DNA from: an uncultured Rhodobiaceae bacterium
GTDB lineage: Archaea > Thermoplasmatota > Poseidoniia > Poseidoniales > Poseidoniaceae
Direction of reading: 5' to 3'
Length of the DNA stretch: 12,605 bases
NCBI GenBank assembly: GCA_937911445.1
Contig: CALDQY010000024.1
Span: forward strand, 1-12,605
The notes under the pieces: model-generated
Database searches by the model: none
What the model was told of the DNA's origin: nothing
Seen by the model: the letters and a program-made list of their open reading frames with translations, nothing else
Made by a program: the position numbers and the translations under genes
Part shown: piece after piece, positions 1 through 7,406 of the stretch
Numbering within the stretch: the first letter of the stretch is position 1
How the letters are laid out: every line of letters starts with the position of its first letter

Positions 1-18
1 TCAAACGATGAACTAACC

Positions 19-243
19 ATGACGACAATGAGTGATGATGGTGGAATCATATCCTCAACCAATATTGAAACTCCAACCATCCCCGTTCAACGCAAAGAGT
101 CCATCGAAGACTTGGCCATGTTGAGTGGAGGAAGTGTTCAGGCGATGACAGGCTCTGTCACTGGAGGCTGCCCCGCTTGTGGTGCGAGTAATCCTCCGGC
201 TGAACGCTATTGTCAATCCTGTGGTACCACACTTTCTGCTTAA
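19..243 (+). CDS. Small zinc-ribbon protein
   Basis: A 74-residue protein with a low-complexity, probably disordered N-terminal half and a C-terminal C4 zinc ribbon. The ligands are two CxxC knuckles at residues 51/54 (CPAC) and 65/68 (CQSC), separated by a short loop, which is the compact archaeal zinc-ribbon pattern. ATG codons at 19 and 28 are both possible starts; a GATGA stretch about eight bases before position 19 mildly favours the first. It lies about 40 bases upstream of dnaJ on the same strand, so co-transcription with a chaperone cluster is plausible, but the genes upstream of the window cannot be seen. No enzymatic function can be read from it. A protein- or nucleic-acid-binding adaptor role is the usual guess for such ribbons. 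Confidence 0.75.
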   Translation: MTTMSDDGGIISSTNIETPTIPVQRKESIEDLAMLSGGSVQAMTGSVTGGCPACGASNPPAERYCQSCGTTLSA

Positions 244-283
244 TTTCAACGTGAGGTTTTAGTGGAGCGCCTGTTGGCATCGA

Positions 284-1423
284 TTGGGTGGAACGCTGGC
301 AGACAAACGGGACTATTACGAAGTTCTCGATGTTGAGCGGTCAGCGACGGAAAAAGATCTGAAGAATGCATTCAGAAAACTCGCTCGACGCTATCACCCA
401 GATCGAAGCGAAGAACCCGATGCTGAGGATAAATTCAAGGAAATTCAGGAGGCTTACGCTGTTCTCTCGGATCCAGACAAGCGTGCCCACTACGATCGAT
501 TTGGTCATGATAGTCCCGCTGGAAATCCCTTTGGAGGCTTTTCTGGAGGCGGATTCAACATCAATCTCGAGGATCTTCTTGGAGGTGATTTCTTTTCTGG
601 ATTCTTTGGTGGTGGCCGTGGTCGCGGCCGAGAGCGTCGCGGCTCTGACATCCTCGTTCGTCACAGTATCGAACTGGCCACGGTCTTGACCGGAAGTGAA
701 GAATCGATTGAACTCGATTTACCTGCTGAGTGCAAGACTTGTTCAGGTTCTGGAGCAAAGGATGGTAAAACAACGACGTGCTCACAATGTCAAGGCCAAG
801 GTCGGGTACGGGTTCGACAACAGATAGGTCCATTTGTCAACGAAGTTGTTCAAGATTGTCGCGATTGTGGAGGAAGTGGCTCGATGATCGATACACTGTG
901 CACTGATTGTTCTGGCCGAGGCCATCGTGTTGAAGAGAAAACCATTCGATTCAACGTGCCGGCTGGAGCAGAACACGGCACGCGTCTACGGTTGCGAGGT
1001 CAAGGACAACCTGCGGAACGTGGCCAAGGCTCGCAGGGCGATCTCCTCATCGAGATTGAAGTACTCACACACCCTTGGTTCGAACGAAACGGTTCGGATT
1101 TGATTATGTCGCTTCCACTCGGTTATCCAGATTTGATGTTGGGGACGAAAATCAGCATCGATCACATTGATGGGAAGAAACTCGATATCGTGATTCCAGC
1201 GGGTTCTTCCGCCGGTCACACCCTTGAAATCAAGAAACGAGGTTTACCTCACATGCGAAGGAGTGGTCGTGGTGATGTGGTTGTTTTGCTCAAACTTCAC
1301 GTTCCTGATAAGATTTCGAAGGCAGATAAGAAGCAGCTTGAATCGATGAAATCAAGTCTTAACCCAAGTGATCAAGTACAACGAATCCTTGATGATGCAT
1401 CCGAACGAAGGGCGAATGAATGA
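284..1423 (+). CDS. dnaJ: Chaperone protein DnaJ (type I Hsp40)
   Basis: This is the co-chaperone that delivers unfolded clients to DnaK and stimulates its ATPase in the cytoplasm. All type I domains are present: a J domain at residues 8-74 with the invariant HPD at 38-40, a Gly/Phe-rich region at about 80-117, a zinc-binding region with four CxxCxGxG repeats starting at Cys150, Cys166, Cys192 and Cys206, and the two C-terminal client-binding beta domains. The length of about 379 residues is normal for the family. The start is unusual. An in-frame stop at 260 leaves TTG at 284 as the only standard alternative codon. The usual family start (Met before the ADKRDYY segment) aligns with a CTG at 296, which has a GGTGGA-like Shine-Dalgarno just upstream (287-292). 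The stop codon directly abuts the stop of the convergent minus-strand gene. dnaK and grpE are not in the window. Confidence 0.97.
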   Translation: MGGTLADKRDYYEVLDVERSATEKDLKNAFRKLARRYHPDRSEEPDAEDKFKEIQEAYAVLSDPDKRAHYDRFGHDSPAGNPFGGFSGGGFNINLEDLLGGDFFSGFFGGGRGRGRERRGSDILVRHSIELATVLTGSEESIELDLPAECKTCSGSGAKDGKTTTCSQCQGQGRVRVRQQIGPFVNEVVQDCRDCGGSGSMIDTLCTDCSGRGHRVEEKTIRFNVPAGAEHGTRLRLRGQGQPAERGQGSQGDLLIEIEVLTHPWFERNGSDLIMSLPLGYPDLMLGTKISIDHIDGKKLDIVIPAGSSAGHTLEIKKRGLPHMRRSGRGDVVVLLKLHVPDKISKADKKQLESMKSSLNPSDQVQRILDDASERRANE

Positions 1424-3643
1424 TTATTCCTCTTCTTCAAATCGGACCAATGCAGTAGGAATTCTCATGCCTCTTGGCACACCATCGACGTGGCCATTGA
1501 GTTCAACATCGACTTGTGTTGCTTCTCCTGCAAGATCAATGGTAAGGAAGATTGTCGTTCCTTTAGCAATGGTATCAACAAAGACCTCCTCGCCTTGATA
1601 CAAGAGTCGTGGTTCAACATGTTCTACAGACAATGCTTGACCGTATGGTGCATCGAAGCGGAATGCGGAAATGTCCCACGTTTCGTTTTCTGTGTTCAAA
1701 CCAACAAGGAGTGGCCAATTCCCAAGTGACTTTGCCAGACGTGAATCAAGATTCCACACTGCAATGGACGTTCCATCGGTTGTGTAGGAACGTTGGGGCT
1801 CACCCCATGAGGTGATTGCAGATTCCCATGGAAGGGTTGCTACAGCTTCCAAGGAACGGACCAATGATTTTCGTGTTTGCTCCGGTGTTTCAGTCCCTTC
1901 ATCGAGCAGATTTGTTAACATGGCTAGGCGCTGTTTCATCGCACCAATACGAGCCGCATGGCGTCGAGTCTTTCGCATAGCATACACGAGGTAGATGGCC
2001 GGCAACATCATGCCAAGCCCAAGAATCCAACGAACAGTGGTTCCCCAAAACTTTGCTTCATCGGATGGAGCAAACCATGGTTCTTCACCAATCTCAGTGG
2101 TCACTTTTGTGATATCAATGCTGTATTCTAGTCCCTGAAGATCGTTGCCCCAATTCTCATTTTGGAGGATTGAATCGTTGACGTGGTAGAACTCAATGAA
2201 ATGCAATCCTGGTCCCAATGTGATGTACAAATCCATGTCGTGTGTGTAGAGGTCGGGGGACAGTTCGTGTTCTGACAGCAACTCCATTGTTTCTTGGTCC
2301 AATTCTTGAACGACACCTCGAAGGTCGGGACTGTTACCATCGATAACGATGTGGAGTCGATGTTCTGAATCAACCCAACCATCAACTGAAATGAGGTACA
2401 CATCGGATGTATCCATCGTTGCTAAGGACAGTTCGCCCGAATAGTCATTGGTATTTTCAGCATAGAGAATCGGCCAATTGGTTTGGTCAAGACTCGATGG
2501 GCGATAGGCTGGGGCGTCATGTGTCGTATTGCCATCTGCTGTGGATTCCAAGGTGACGTCAACCCAGTGGACATTGCTTTCGATGTTGAGCATCGCCATG
2601 GTCGTATTTGGATAAACGTAGATTCGCTCTACTGTATTTCGCTCAACGAAGACCTCCGGCATAGCAACCCATGCGTCACCGATACGAAGCGAAACGCTTG
2701 CAGTGACATCCACAATCACCGGTGAAAGCTTGATCACTCCCGTTGAATCGATTGCAAAGGCACTCTTGGACGATCCATGACCGATTTGAGAGAATTGTGA
2801 TGTGTTCTCATCAACGGCCATGGTCAGTTGAGCGTCATGAATCGTGCGTTGGATGGCATAGGCCGAGATTGGGGCAGAAGTCGATGCTTTGACGATGATT
2901 CTGCCATCTTCAGCAATGTCCAGGTAAATTGTATCTTCCATGGTGTTTGGGTTTGTGGCGGTCATGGTTTCAATCACAGCATCAAGAAGTTGTTCTTCGG
3001 TTTCAGTTTGCATGTAGAAATCAAACCGAATCGAATCGGATGCGTGATGGAGTGTCAATTCAACGGTTTCATCTGCATGAACTTCGAATCCATAATATTC
3101 TTCGGAATCCGATTTGACCGCACCTGCATCAAAACCAAGCGATGCATAATCTCCGTTGAGAATGGTTTGGAGATTGCCTCGATGCATATCGAGACACGCA
3201 CTGGGGTTCTCGCATCTGTAAGAATCGACCAAATCGATTGTTGAATCCGGACTCGGTCGTTGGTTGAGATGCATTTCGTCTTCAGCAACAAGTACAGAGG
3301 TTGAAACCGTCTCTGCAGTGGCTGAAGAGATTGTGACTTGGACCGAAGTCGCTTCAGTCGCTTCGTAGGTAACCGAGGTGGAGGATGAGATGCTCGTATC
3401 TCCTGCATCGAGTTGAACTTGGCATGAACTGCAACCAACGTTGATAGAGACGATTGCTCCCTCATCGACGTCCATTGTTTGCTGGTAGCTTTCACCTGAT
3501 TCAAGCGTGACCATCTGCAAGCGACCATCGATGATGAACTCGTCCGATGCTTCATCAGCGTGAACACCGTTTGTGAAACTCAAAAGAAGAAGTCCAACAA
3601 AAACCAGTGGCATCACCCGATGCTTGGTCGTGTTATCCTCCAT
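1424..3643 (-). CDS. Exported membrane-anchored protein, unknown function
   Basis: A 739-residue protein with an N-terminal signal peptide (hydrophobic core at about residues 11-26, followed by a VHADEA cleavage-like site). A roughly 500-residue, Thr/Ser/Asp-rich, beta-type ectodomain follows, containing two close cysteine pairs (about residues 71/74 and 144/150) that could form disulfides. A single transmembrane helix sits at about 534-556. The sequence after it is strongly basic (MRKTRRHAAR), so by the positive-inside rule the last ~180 residues should be cytoplasmic. They comprise a helical stretch and then a beta-rich domain ending in EEEE. One ectodomain section (about 175-215) vaguely resembles pre-peptidase C-terminal (PPC) beta domains, but I cannot confirm that. 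The ATG at 3643 is chosen because it places the signal peptide near the N-terminus; an in-frame ATG at 3709 adds 22 non-hydrophobic residues, and one at 3613 is also possible. Function is not recognised. The architecture fits a surface binding protein or transmembrane receptor. Confidence 0.85.
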   Translation of the reverse strand: MEDNTTKHRVMPLVFVGLLLLSFTNGVHADEASDEFIIDGRLQMVTLESGESYQQTMDVDEGAIVSINVGCSSCQVQLDAGDTSISSSTSVTYEATEATSVQVTISSATAETVSTSVLVAEDEMHLNQRPSPDSTIDLVDSYRCENPSACLDMHRGNLQTILNGDYASLGFDAGAVKSDSEEYYGFEVHADETVELTLHHASDSIRFDFYMQTETEEQLLDAVIETMTATNPNTMEDTIYLDIAEDGRIIVKASTSAPISAYAIQRTIHDAQLTMAVDENTSQFSQIGHGSSKSAFAIDSTGVIKLSPVIVDVTASVSLRIGDAWVAMPEVFVERNTVERIYVYPNTTMAMLNIESNVHWVDVTLESTADGNTTHDAPAYRPSSLDQTNWPILYAENTNDYSGELSLATMDTSDVYLISVDGWVDSEHRLHIVIDGNSPDLRGVVQELDQETMELLSEHELSPDLYTHDMDLYITLGPGLHFIEFYHVNDSILQNENWGNDLQGLEYSIDITKVTTEIGEEPWFAPSDEAKFWGTTVRWILGLGMMLPAIYLVYAMRKTRRHAARIGAMKQRLAMLTNLLDEGTETPEQTRKSLVRSLEAVATLPWESAITSWGEPQRSYTTDGTSIAVWNLDSRLAKSLGNWPLLVGLNTENETWDISAFRFDAPYGQALSVEHVEPRLLYQGEEVFVDTIAKGTTIFLTIDLAGEATQVDVELNGHVDGVPRGMRIPTALVRFEEEE

Positions 3644-3727
3644 GTTGATTGCTCGAAGGCCTAGTCTTTCAACACTTTCTTCGCAATCGGTGGCATCTTT
3701 GAAAAACAAACCACCTCAGCAGGCAAC
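3644..3727. promoter_or_regulatory. Divergent intergenic region, probable back-to-back promoters
   Basis: This 84-base gap separates the exported-protein gene (minus) from arcS (plus), so it must carry promoters for both directions unless transcription starts inside the genes. For arcS the best AT-rich element is TTTGAAAAA at 3698-3706, centred 26 bases before the ATG. That is the spacing expected for an archaeal TATA box driving a leaderless transcript, but the match to a TATA consensus is poor. No clear TATA element is seen for the minus-strand gene, and there is no strong Shine-Dalgarno before either start. Confidence 0.3.
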
Positions 3728-5497
3728 ATGGCAGAAGGACTTGGTCGCACGGTTCTTCACCGTCACCGCTATGGCCGTGTGTGGGGTTTAGGCGACCGTT
3801 CATCGCCAGCAGTAAGAACGCCTGCCCTCATATCAACGGATGATGATGACGATGTGTGCAGAGGTATTGCTGCGTTTCATTGTACGCAAACGCGCACCAT
3901 TCCTGCTGAAATGACCATATCGACTCAGTTTGCTTTGATGCCACCAACGTTTGATCGCCCTGGACCTCGCATGACAGCATCGGTCGGTCATGTTCTTCCA
4001 CCTTCGCTTGAAGAGGCAAACGCTGGAGAATCCGCAGATTCTGGTCCGCTCTTGCCGGTGTCTTGGCAACGTTTGCATCACGACCCATCGTTGTTGGATA
4101 CCGATTTGCAACCCAACATTGTCGTCCTCGTAGATGCTATTCAACTTGCAGCTCAACCTGCAAAACTCGTCACCGCAATTCAAACGCTGAAGCATCGATT
4201 TCCCGGGGCGCTGTTGTGGACGCCGGGTTTAGGTGGTCCAGACAATGCTGCAGTTCTTGCATGGTTTGGAGTTGACTTATTCGATACCTCCAGAACACGA
4301 TTTGCTTTGAGTGCAAATCACCTCTTGACCGCTTTTGGCCCAAGGCAACCTCTCGATGGTGAATCCTTCAGCATGGACGTTGCTTTGCATCATTATCAAC
4401 AGGCACTACGTTCTGTTCAATCAGCCATCGAAACAGGAACTCTGCGTAATCTTGCTCAACAACAGAGCCTCAACAGTCCGCGTCTTGTCGAGCACATGCG
4501 CCATTTCGATGCACTGATGAACGAAAAATCGGATGTTCTTCGGGCCCATCCATCTGGCCTGGAAACGATTGAATTCATGGCACAGGAAAGCCATCTTGAT
4601 GCCGAAGTAGCGTCATGGGTCGAATACATGATACAACACTATCAGACTCCAGATGGGCTGGACAACGTTCTCGTGCTGTTGCCATGTTCGGACAGAAAAC
4701 CGTATCGCTTGTCAAAATCGCATCGAAAATTCATCAATGCCATTGGTAGCAATGCGTGTCATGAGGTCATGGTCACCTCACCACTTGGTCTTGTTCCTCG
4801 AGATCTTGAAGATGTCTGGCCGGCTGGGTTCTACGACATTCCTGTAACGGGTGATTGGACGCAAGATGAACGAGATCGTGTGCAAAGCATGGTCGAATCA
4901 CTTGTGAAACGGCACAATTATTCTTGCATCGTCAATCATAGTGGCATCCCCCTTGATGTTGAAGGCATCGAGGTTATTGAAACGCGTCAAGGTGAATCCT
5001 CTGGTTCACGTGGAGCATTGCAACGTCTTTCCGATGCAGTCCTCCATTGCAAGCAAACGATTGACTTACGTCGTCGTAAAGGTGAGTCAATCAATCTGGA
5101 TCGATTCAAGAGCATTTCGAGATATCTCTACGGGAGTGATGCATGGTTGAGCGATTGCCGAATCCGTGGAAAACCTCCACGCTGGAGAATTGAAAAAGAT
5201 GGCAAGCAGATCGCTCTTTGGTTGTTTGATCGAGCAGGATTTTCGTTCAGTAAAGATGCCATTCCATTGTTGTTTGAACAGAGCATTCTCCCAACAGTTA
5301 CGCTTCGTTCTGGCATCAAATGGAAAGGCGATCTCCATCTAGGCATCATCGATTCGTTTGAACAAAACATCCGTCGCGGACAAGATCTCCTGGTCTTGCA
5401 GGACGGTGAAGCAGTTGGTTCTGCAAGAGCGCTTGCTCCGGGTTGGGAATGGGCTGGAACACCTGGTCGTTTAGCAAAAATGCATCAAAAGCGATGA
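3728..5497 (+). CDS. arcS: Archaeosine synthase ArcS (TgtA2)
   Basis: This enzyme modifies the preQ0 base that archaeal TGT inserts at position 15 of the tRNA D-loop, on the path to archaeosine. In characterised systems ArcS attaches lysine to preQ0-tRNA, and a partner radical-SAM protein (RaSEA) can complete the reaction. The 589-residue protein has an N-terminal TGT-like part (about 1-300) with the GRVWGL...TPALI opening and a LLWTPGLGGPDN segment. The ArcS hallmark motif follows at residues 319-332: PCS, KPY, then S..H. The C-terminus (about 515-589) reads as a PUA RNA-binding domain, with a VGSARAL strand near the end. The length is normal for euryarchaeal ArcS. A run of five Asp near residue 40 is a local peculiarity. 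The start at 3728 fits the family N-terminus. It lies 62 bases upstream of rps15 on the same strand. No tgtA or RaSEA gene is in the window. Confidence 0.93.
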   Translation: MAEGLGRTVLHRHRYGRVWGLGDRSSPAVRTPALISTDDDDDVCRGIAAFHCTQTRTIPAEMTISTQFALMPPTFDRPGPRMTASVGHVLPPSLEEANAGESADSGPLLPVSWQRLHHDPSLLDTDLQPNIVVLVDAIQLAAQPAKLVTAIQTLKHRFPGALLWTPGLGGPDNAAVLAWFGVDLFDTSRTRFALSANHLLTAFGPRQPLDGESFSMDVALHHYQQALRSVQSAIETGTLRNLAQQQSLNSPRLVEHMRHFDALMNEKSDVLRAHPSGLETIEFMAQESHLDAEVASWVEYMIQHYQTPDGLDNVLVLLPCSDRKPYRLSKSHRKFINAIGSNACHEVMVTSPLGLVPRDLEDVWPAGFYDIPVTGDWTQDERDRVQSMVESLVKRHNYSCIVNHSGIPLDVEGIEVIETRQGESSGSRGALQRLSDAVLHCKQTIDLRRRKGESINLDRFKSISRYLYGSDAWLSDCRIRGKPPRWRIEKDGKQIALWLFDRAGFSFSKDAIPLLFEQSILPTVTLRSGIKWKGDLHLGIIDSFEQNIRRGQDLLVLQDGEAVGSARALAPGWEWAGTPGRLAKMHQKR

Positions 5498-5559
5498 CCT
5501 GTTGAAGCGATGTGGTTAAGAAGGGTAAGCAGGTCGCAAGATTGCTCCGAGTGGTCCAT

Positions 5560-6015
5560 ATGGCACGAATGTATTCATCTCGAAAAGGAAAAAGCGGTTC
5601 TTCCAAGCCGTTCATGACAGAAGCATCTGCTTGGTCCAACACCGACGCTAAGGAGGTTGAATCCTTGGTTGTCAAGTACGCAAAAGAGGGCATGAGCACC
5701 TCTCAAATCGGTATTGTCCTTCGTGACAAGCACGCAGTTCCAAACGCTCGCCTGGTTCTAGGAAAGCGCATTGGAGCCGTTCTCGCTGAAAACGACCTTG
5801 GCGGTTCGTACCCAGAAGATTTGATGAACCTCATGCGACAGGCTGTCGCTATTATCGACCACCTCACAACCAATCATCGTGACATTCACAACAAGCGCTC
5901 CCTTGAATTGACGGAAGCAAAGATCCGTCGACTTGGCAACTACTACAAGGCTGAGGGCAAACTCTCCGCTGATTGGAAGTACAAGCGCGACCAACTCCGA
6001 CTCATCGTCGAGTGA
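5560..6015 (+). CDS. rps15: 30S ribosomal protein S15 (uS15), archaeal type
   Basis: This is a primary-binding protein of the small ribosomal subunit. The 151-residue product has the archaeal/eukaryotic form: an N-terminal extension beginning MARMYSSRKGKSGS, a helical S13/S15 N-terminal domain with the Ser-Gln-Ile-Gly segment (TSQIGIVLRD), and the C-terminal S15 core with the conserved LTTNHRDIHNKRSLE loop and a YYKAEGKL-type ending. The ATG at 5560 is chosen because it gives the conserved family start; an in-frame GTG at 5512 would add 16 residues that do not belong to the family. It follows arcS by 62 bases. The gene after it is in the position that archaeal RecJ-like genes commonly occupy next to rps15. 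Confidence 0.98.
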   Translation: MARMYSSRKGKSGSSKPFMTEASAWSNTDAKEVESLVVKYAKEGMSTSQIGIVLRDKHAVPNARLVLGKRIGAVLAENDLGGSYPEDLMNLMRQAVAIIDHLTTNHRDIHNKRSLELTEAKIRRLGNYYKAEGKLSADWKYKRDQLRLIVE

Positions 6016-6062
6016 TTGGGAGCATTCATTTGTCTCGGGGTCAAGGACCTCATGAGACGGAC

Positions 6063-6962
6063 ATGAACGACCTGCGCAAAGCACCTTTGTTTGCATCGCT
6101 TAACGATGTCATCAATGATGCAGTTGCTTTCCTTCAATCCGATCCGTTGCTTCTCGTAACGACAGCTGATTTGACGTCTGTCCTTGCTCTCGGTTTTTTG
6201 GAATCTGCGCTCCTCGATCGGGGCATTTCGTATTCACGGAGAATCCTTCCACCAAATTCACACATTCCACCGGATGAAGTTGATTTGGTACCGAAGCAAT
6301 CTGGCGTCAATGTTCTGTTTATTGATCCTTGGAACCGGGTCGAAACGAGCATGGAAAATACCTTCATCATTGCTCCAAAGCCGGTTGAGGTCGAGTTTCG
6401 AAACTCACCGACATCGAGGAGAGGCCGAGTTGATGCTGTCTTGCAATGTGCCGTCATAGCTTCCGTACTTGCCACGAATGGTTCCCGAACCAAACGTTGT
6501 CGTCCTTACGCTGGTTGTGGACAATGGTTGATGGAAAGCCTCGATACGACCATCGATCCAATTCACACCATGGTTCGTGATTTTCTACGTGACGAAGGAA
6601 CCATCCAGGTCTTACCTTTGCCAGAGATTCCCGATGCAAGTGTCGCCATGATGCCTCTTGCATCACCACGCCGGCTGAAACGGTTGCAGAAACTCTGGAT
6701 GGAAATGGACGCACCAACACGAGCTCAGGCTCTGTCTGAATTTTCCTTGCCTTTGCTCTCAAGCGAAGGGCTCTCAACTGCACGTCTTGAGGAGTTGATT
6801 TGGAAGCGAATGCGTATTCCAAACGAGTCAACGGATTTGGCAACTTCTCTTTACAGATTGACAAAAGCATGGCCGGAACAAGCCGATGCTGCTGTCCTTC
6901 ATGCCGGACGATTGGCTGATGAAATCCTCAAAACCGGCCGACTAACACCATCGACGGATTGA
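6063..6962 (+). CDS. Probable degenerate RecJ/Cdc45-like DHH-family protein
   Basis: A 299-residue protein directly downstream of rps15, where many archaea encode a RecJ-like DHH phosphoesterase (the GAN nuclease or its inactive Cdc45-like relatives of the replicative CMG complex). The N-terminus has the family's shape: a helix, a hydrophobic strand (LLLVTTADLTS, about 30-39) at the place of motif I, a helix with LLDRGISYSRRIL (about 50-62), then a second strand NVLFIDPWNR (83-92) at the place of motif II. The catalytic pattern is broken: motif I keeps only one Asp, and no DHH triad is found where motif III should be. At 299 residues it is also shorter than typical GAN proteins. I infer a non-catalytic scaffold, but sequence similarity is faint and the call leans on position. 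The ATG at 6063 is preferred. A GTG at 6012 that overlaps the rps15 stop codon would add 17 residues, and an ATG at 5973 would overlap rps15. Confidence 0.55.
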   Translation: MNDLRKAPLFASLNDVINDAVAFLQSDPLLLVTTADLTSVLALGFLESALLDRGISYSRRILPPNSHIPPDEVDLVPKQSGVNVLFIDPWNRVETSMENTFIIAPKPVEVEFRNSPTSRRGRVDAVLQCAVIASVLATNGSRTKRCRPYAGCGQWLMESLDTTIDPIHTMVRDFLRDEGTIQVLPLPEIPDASVAMMPLASPRRLKRLQKLWMEMDAPTRAQALSEFSLPLLSSEGLSTARLEELIWKRMRIPNESTDLATSLYRLTKAWPEQADAAVLHAGRLADEILKTGRLTPSTD

Positions 6963-6970
6963 AACATCAA

Positions 6971-6976
6971 AAGGTG
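6971..6976 (+). promoter_or_regulatory. Shine-Dalgarno-like AAGGTG before the 116-residue protein
   Basis: AAGGTG lies 11 bases before the ATG at 6988, inside a 25-base gap after the preceding stop codon. It complements part of the archaeal 16S 3' end and supports translation from 6988 as an internal gene of a polycistronic message. Confidence 0.4.
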
Positions 6977-6987
6977 CTGGGATTATC

Positions 6988-7338
6988 ATGGCGATTGAAC
7001 GATTACTCACAGGTAGCATCCGAGAACGTGTTCAGGATTTGATGTCCACGGAAGATCTGATTATCGAATCGTTCAAAGACATCGTCAAGGATGAGCTCAA
7101 GGCACACATTCGAAATAAGATCGAAGAGGACCCAGATCTTCATGCTGAAATCAAAGAAGCGGTTGCTTACTACTTCCATCAGAAGGCACGTTCCGTCTAC
7201 GCTGAACTCAAGGCAACCCGTGCTGCGACTCGACTCGGTCTCCGACTTTTGCCTGATGAATTGCAAGGTGAAGTTGGTGAGGCTTTGATTGGCCTTTTCG
7301 AAAAGGAACTTGGAACACTTTTGGACAAAGCGCTCTGA
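6988..7338 (+). CDS. Small all-helical hypothetical protein
   Basis: A 116-residue soluble protein with no signal peptide, membrane segment or cysteine cluster. It is almost entirely predicted alpha-helical and rich in Glu, Leu, Lys and Arg: an N-terminal helix (RERVQDLMSTEDLIIESF), a charged helix (DELKAHIRNKIEEDPDLHAEIKEA), then AYYFHQKARSVYAELKATRAATRLGLRLLPDEL and a C-terminal amphipathic helix. It follows the RecJ/Cdc45-like gene by only 25 bases, so co-transcription is likely. In many archaea this position downstream of rps15-recJ is taken by ribosomal protein S3Ae, but this protein does not look like S3Ae. I do not recognise the family. An accessory subunit of the neighbouring replication or translation proteins is possible but unproven. 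Confidence 0.8.
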   Translation: MAIERLLTGSIRERVQDLMSTEDLIIESFKDIVKDELKAHIRNKIEEDPDLHAEIKEAVAYYFHQKARSVYAELKATRAATRLGLRLLPDELQGEVGEALIGLFEKELGTLLDKAL

Positions 7339-7376
7339 GGCCAAATTTAACGAAGTTTTGTACAATACAGCGTTGA

Positions 7377-7385
7377 TGTTATACG
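7377..7385 (+). promoter_or_regulatory. Possible TATA box upstream of the exported zinc-ribbon protein
   Basis: TGTTATACG is centred about 26 bases before the GTG at 7407, in a 68-base gap that is AT-richer than its surroundings. This would fit a leaderless or near-leaderless archaeal transcript. The match is short and other AT-rich words (AAATTTAA near 7343, TACAATAC near 7361) compete, so the call is tentative. Confidence 0.3.
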
Positions 7386-7406
7386 CCTCTTTCGTAACCG
7401 GGTGAT

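Noticed and set aside
2828..3244. Plus-strand 138-codon frame
   Set aside because: It is antisense to the exported-protein gene, has no ribosome-binding site and shows no family features.
3055..3567. Minus-strand 170-codon frame inside the exported-protein gene
   Set aside because: It lies fully within the 1424-3643 gene in another frame, and its Ser/Arg-rich, motif-free product is typical of a shadow frame.
5512..5559. N-terminal extension of S15 from GTG 5512
   Set aside because: The conserved archaeal S15 N-terminus begins exactly at the ATG at 5560; the extra residues are not part of the family.
5973..6062. Long N-terminal extension of the RecJ/Cdc45-like protein
   Set aside because: It would overlap rps15 by 43 bases in another frame, and the added residues look like a frame-shifted reading of the S15 tail.
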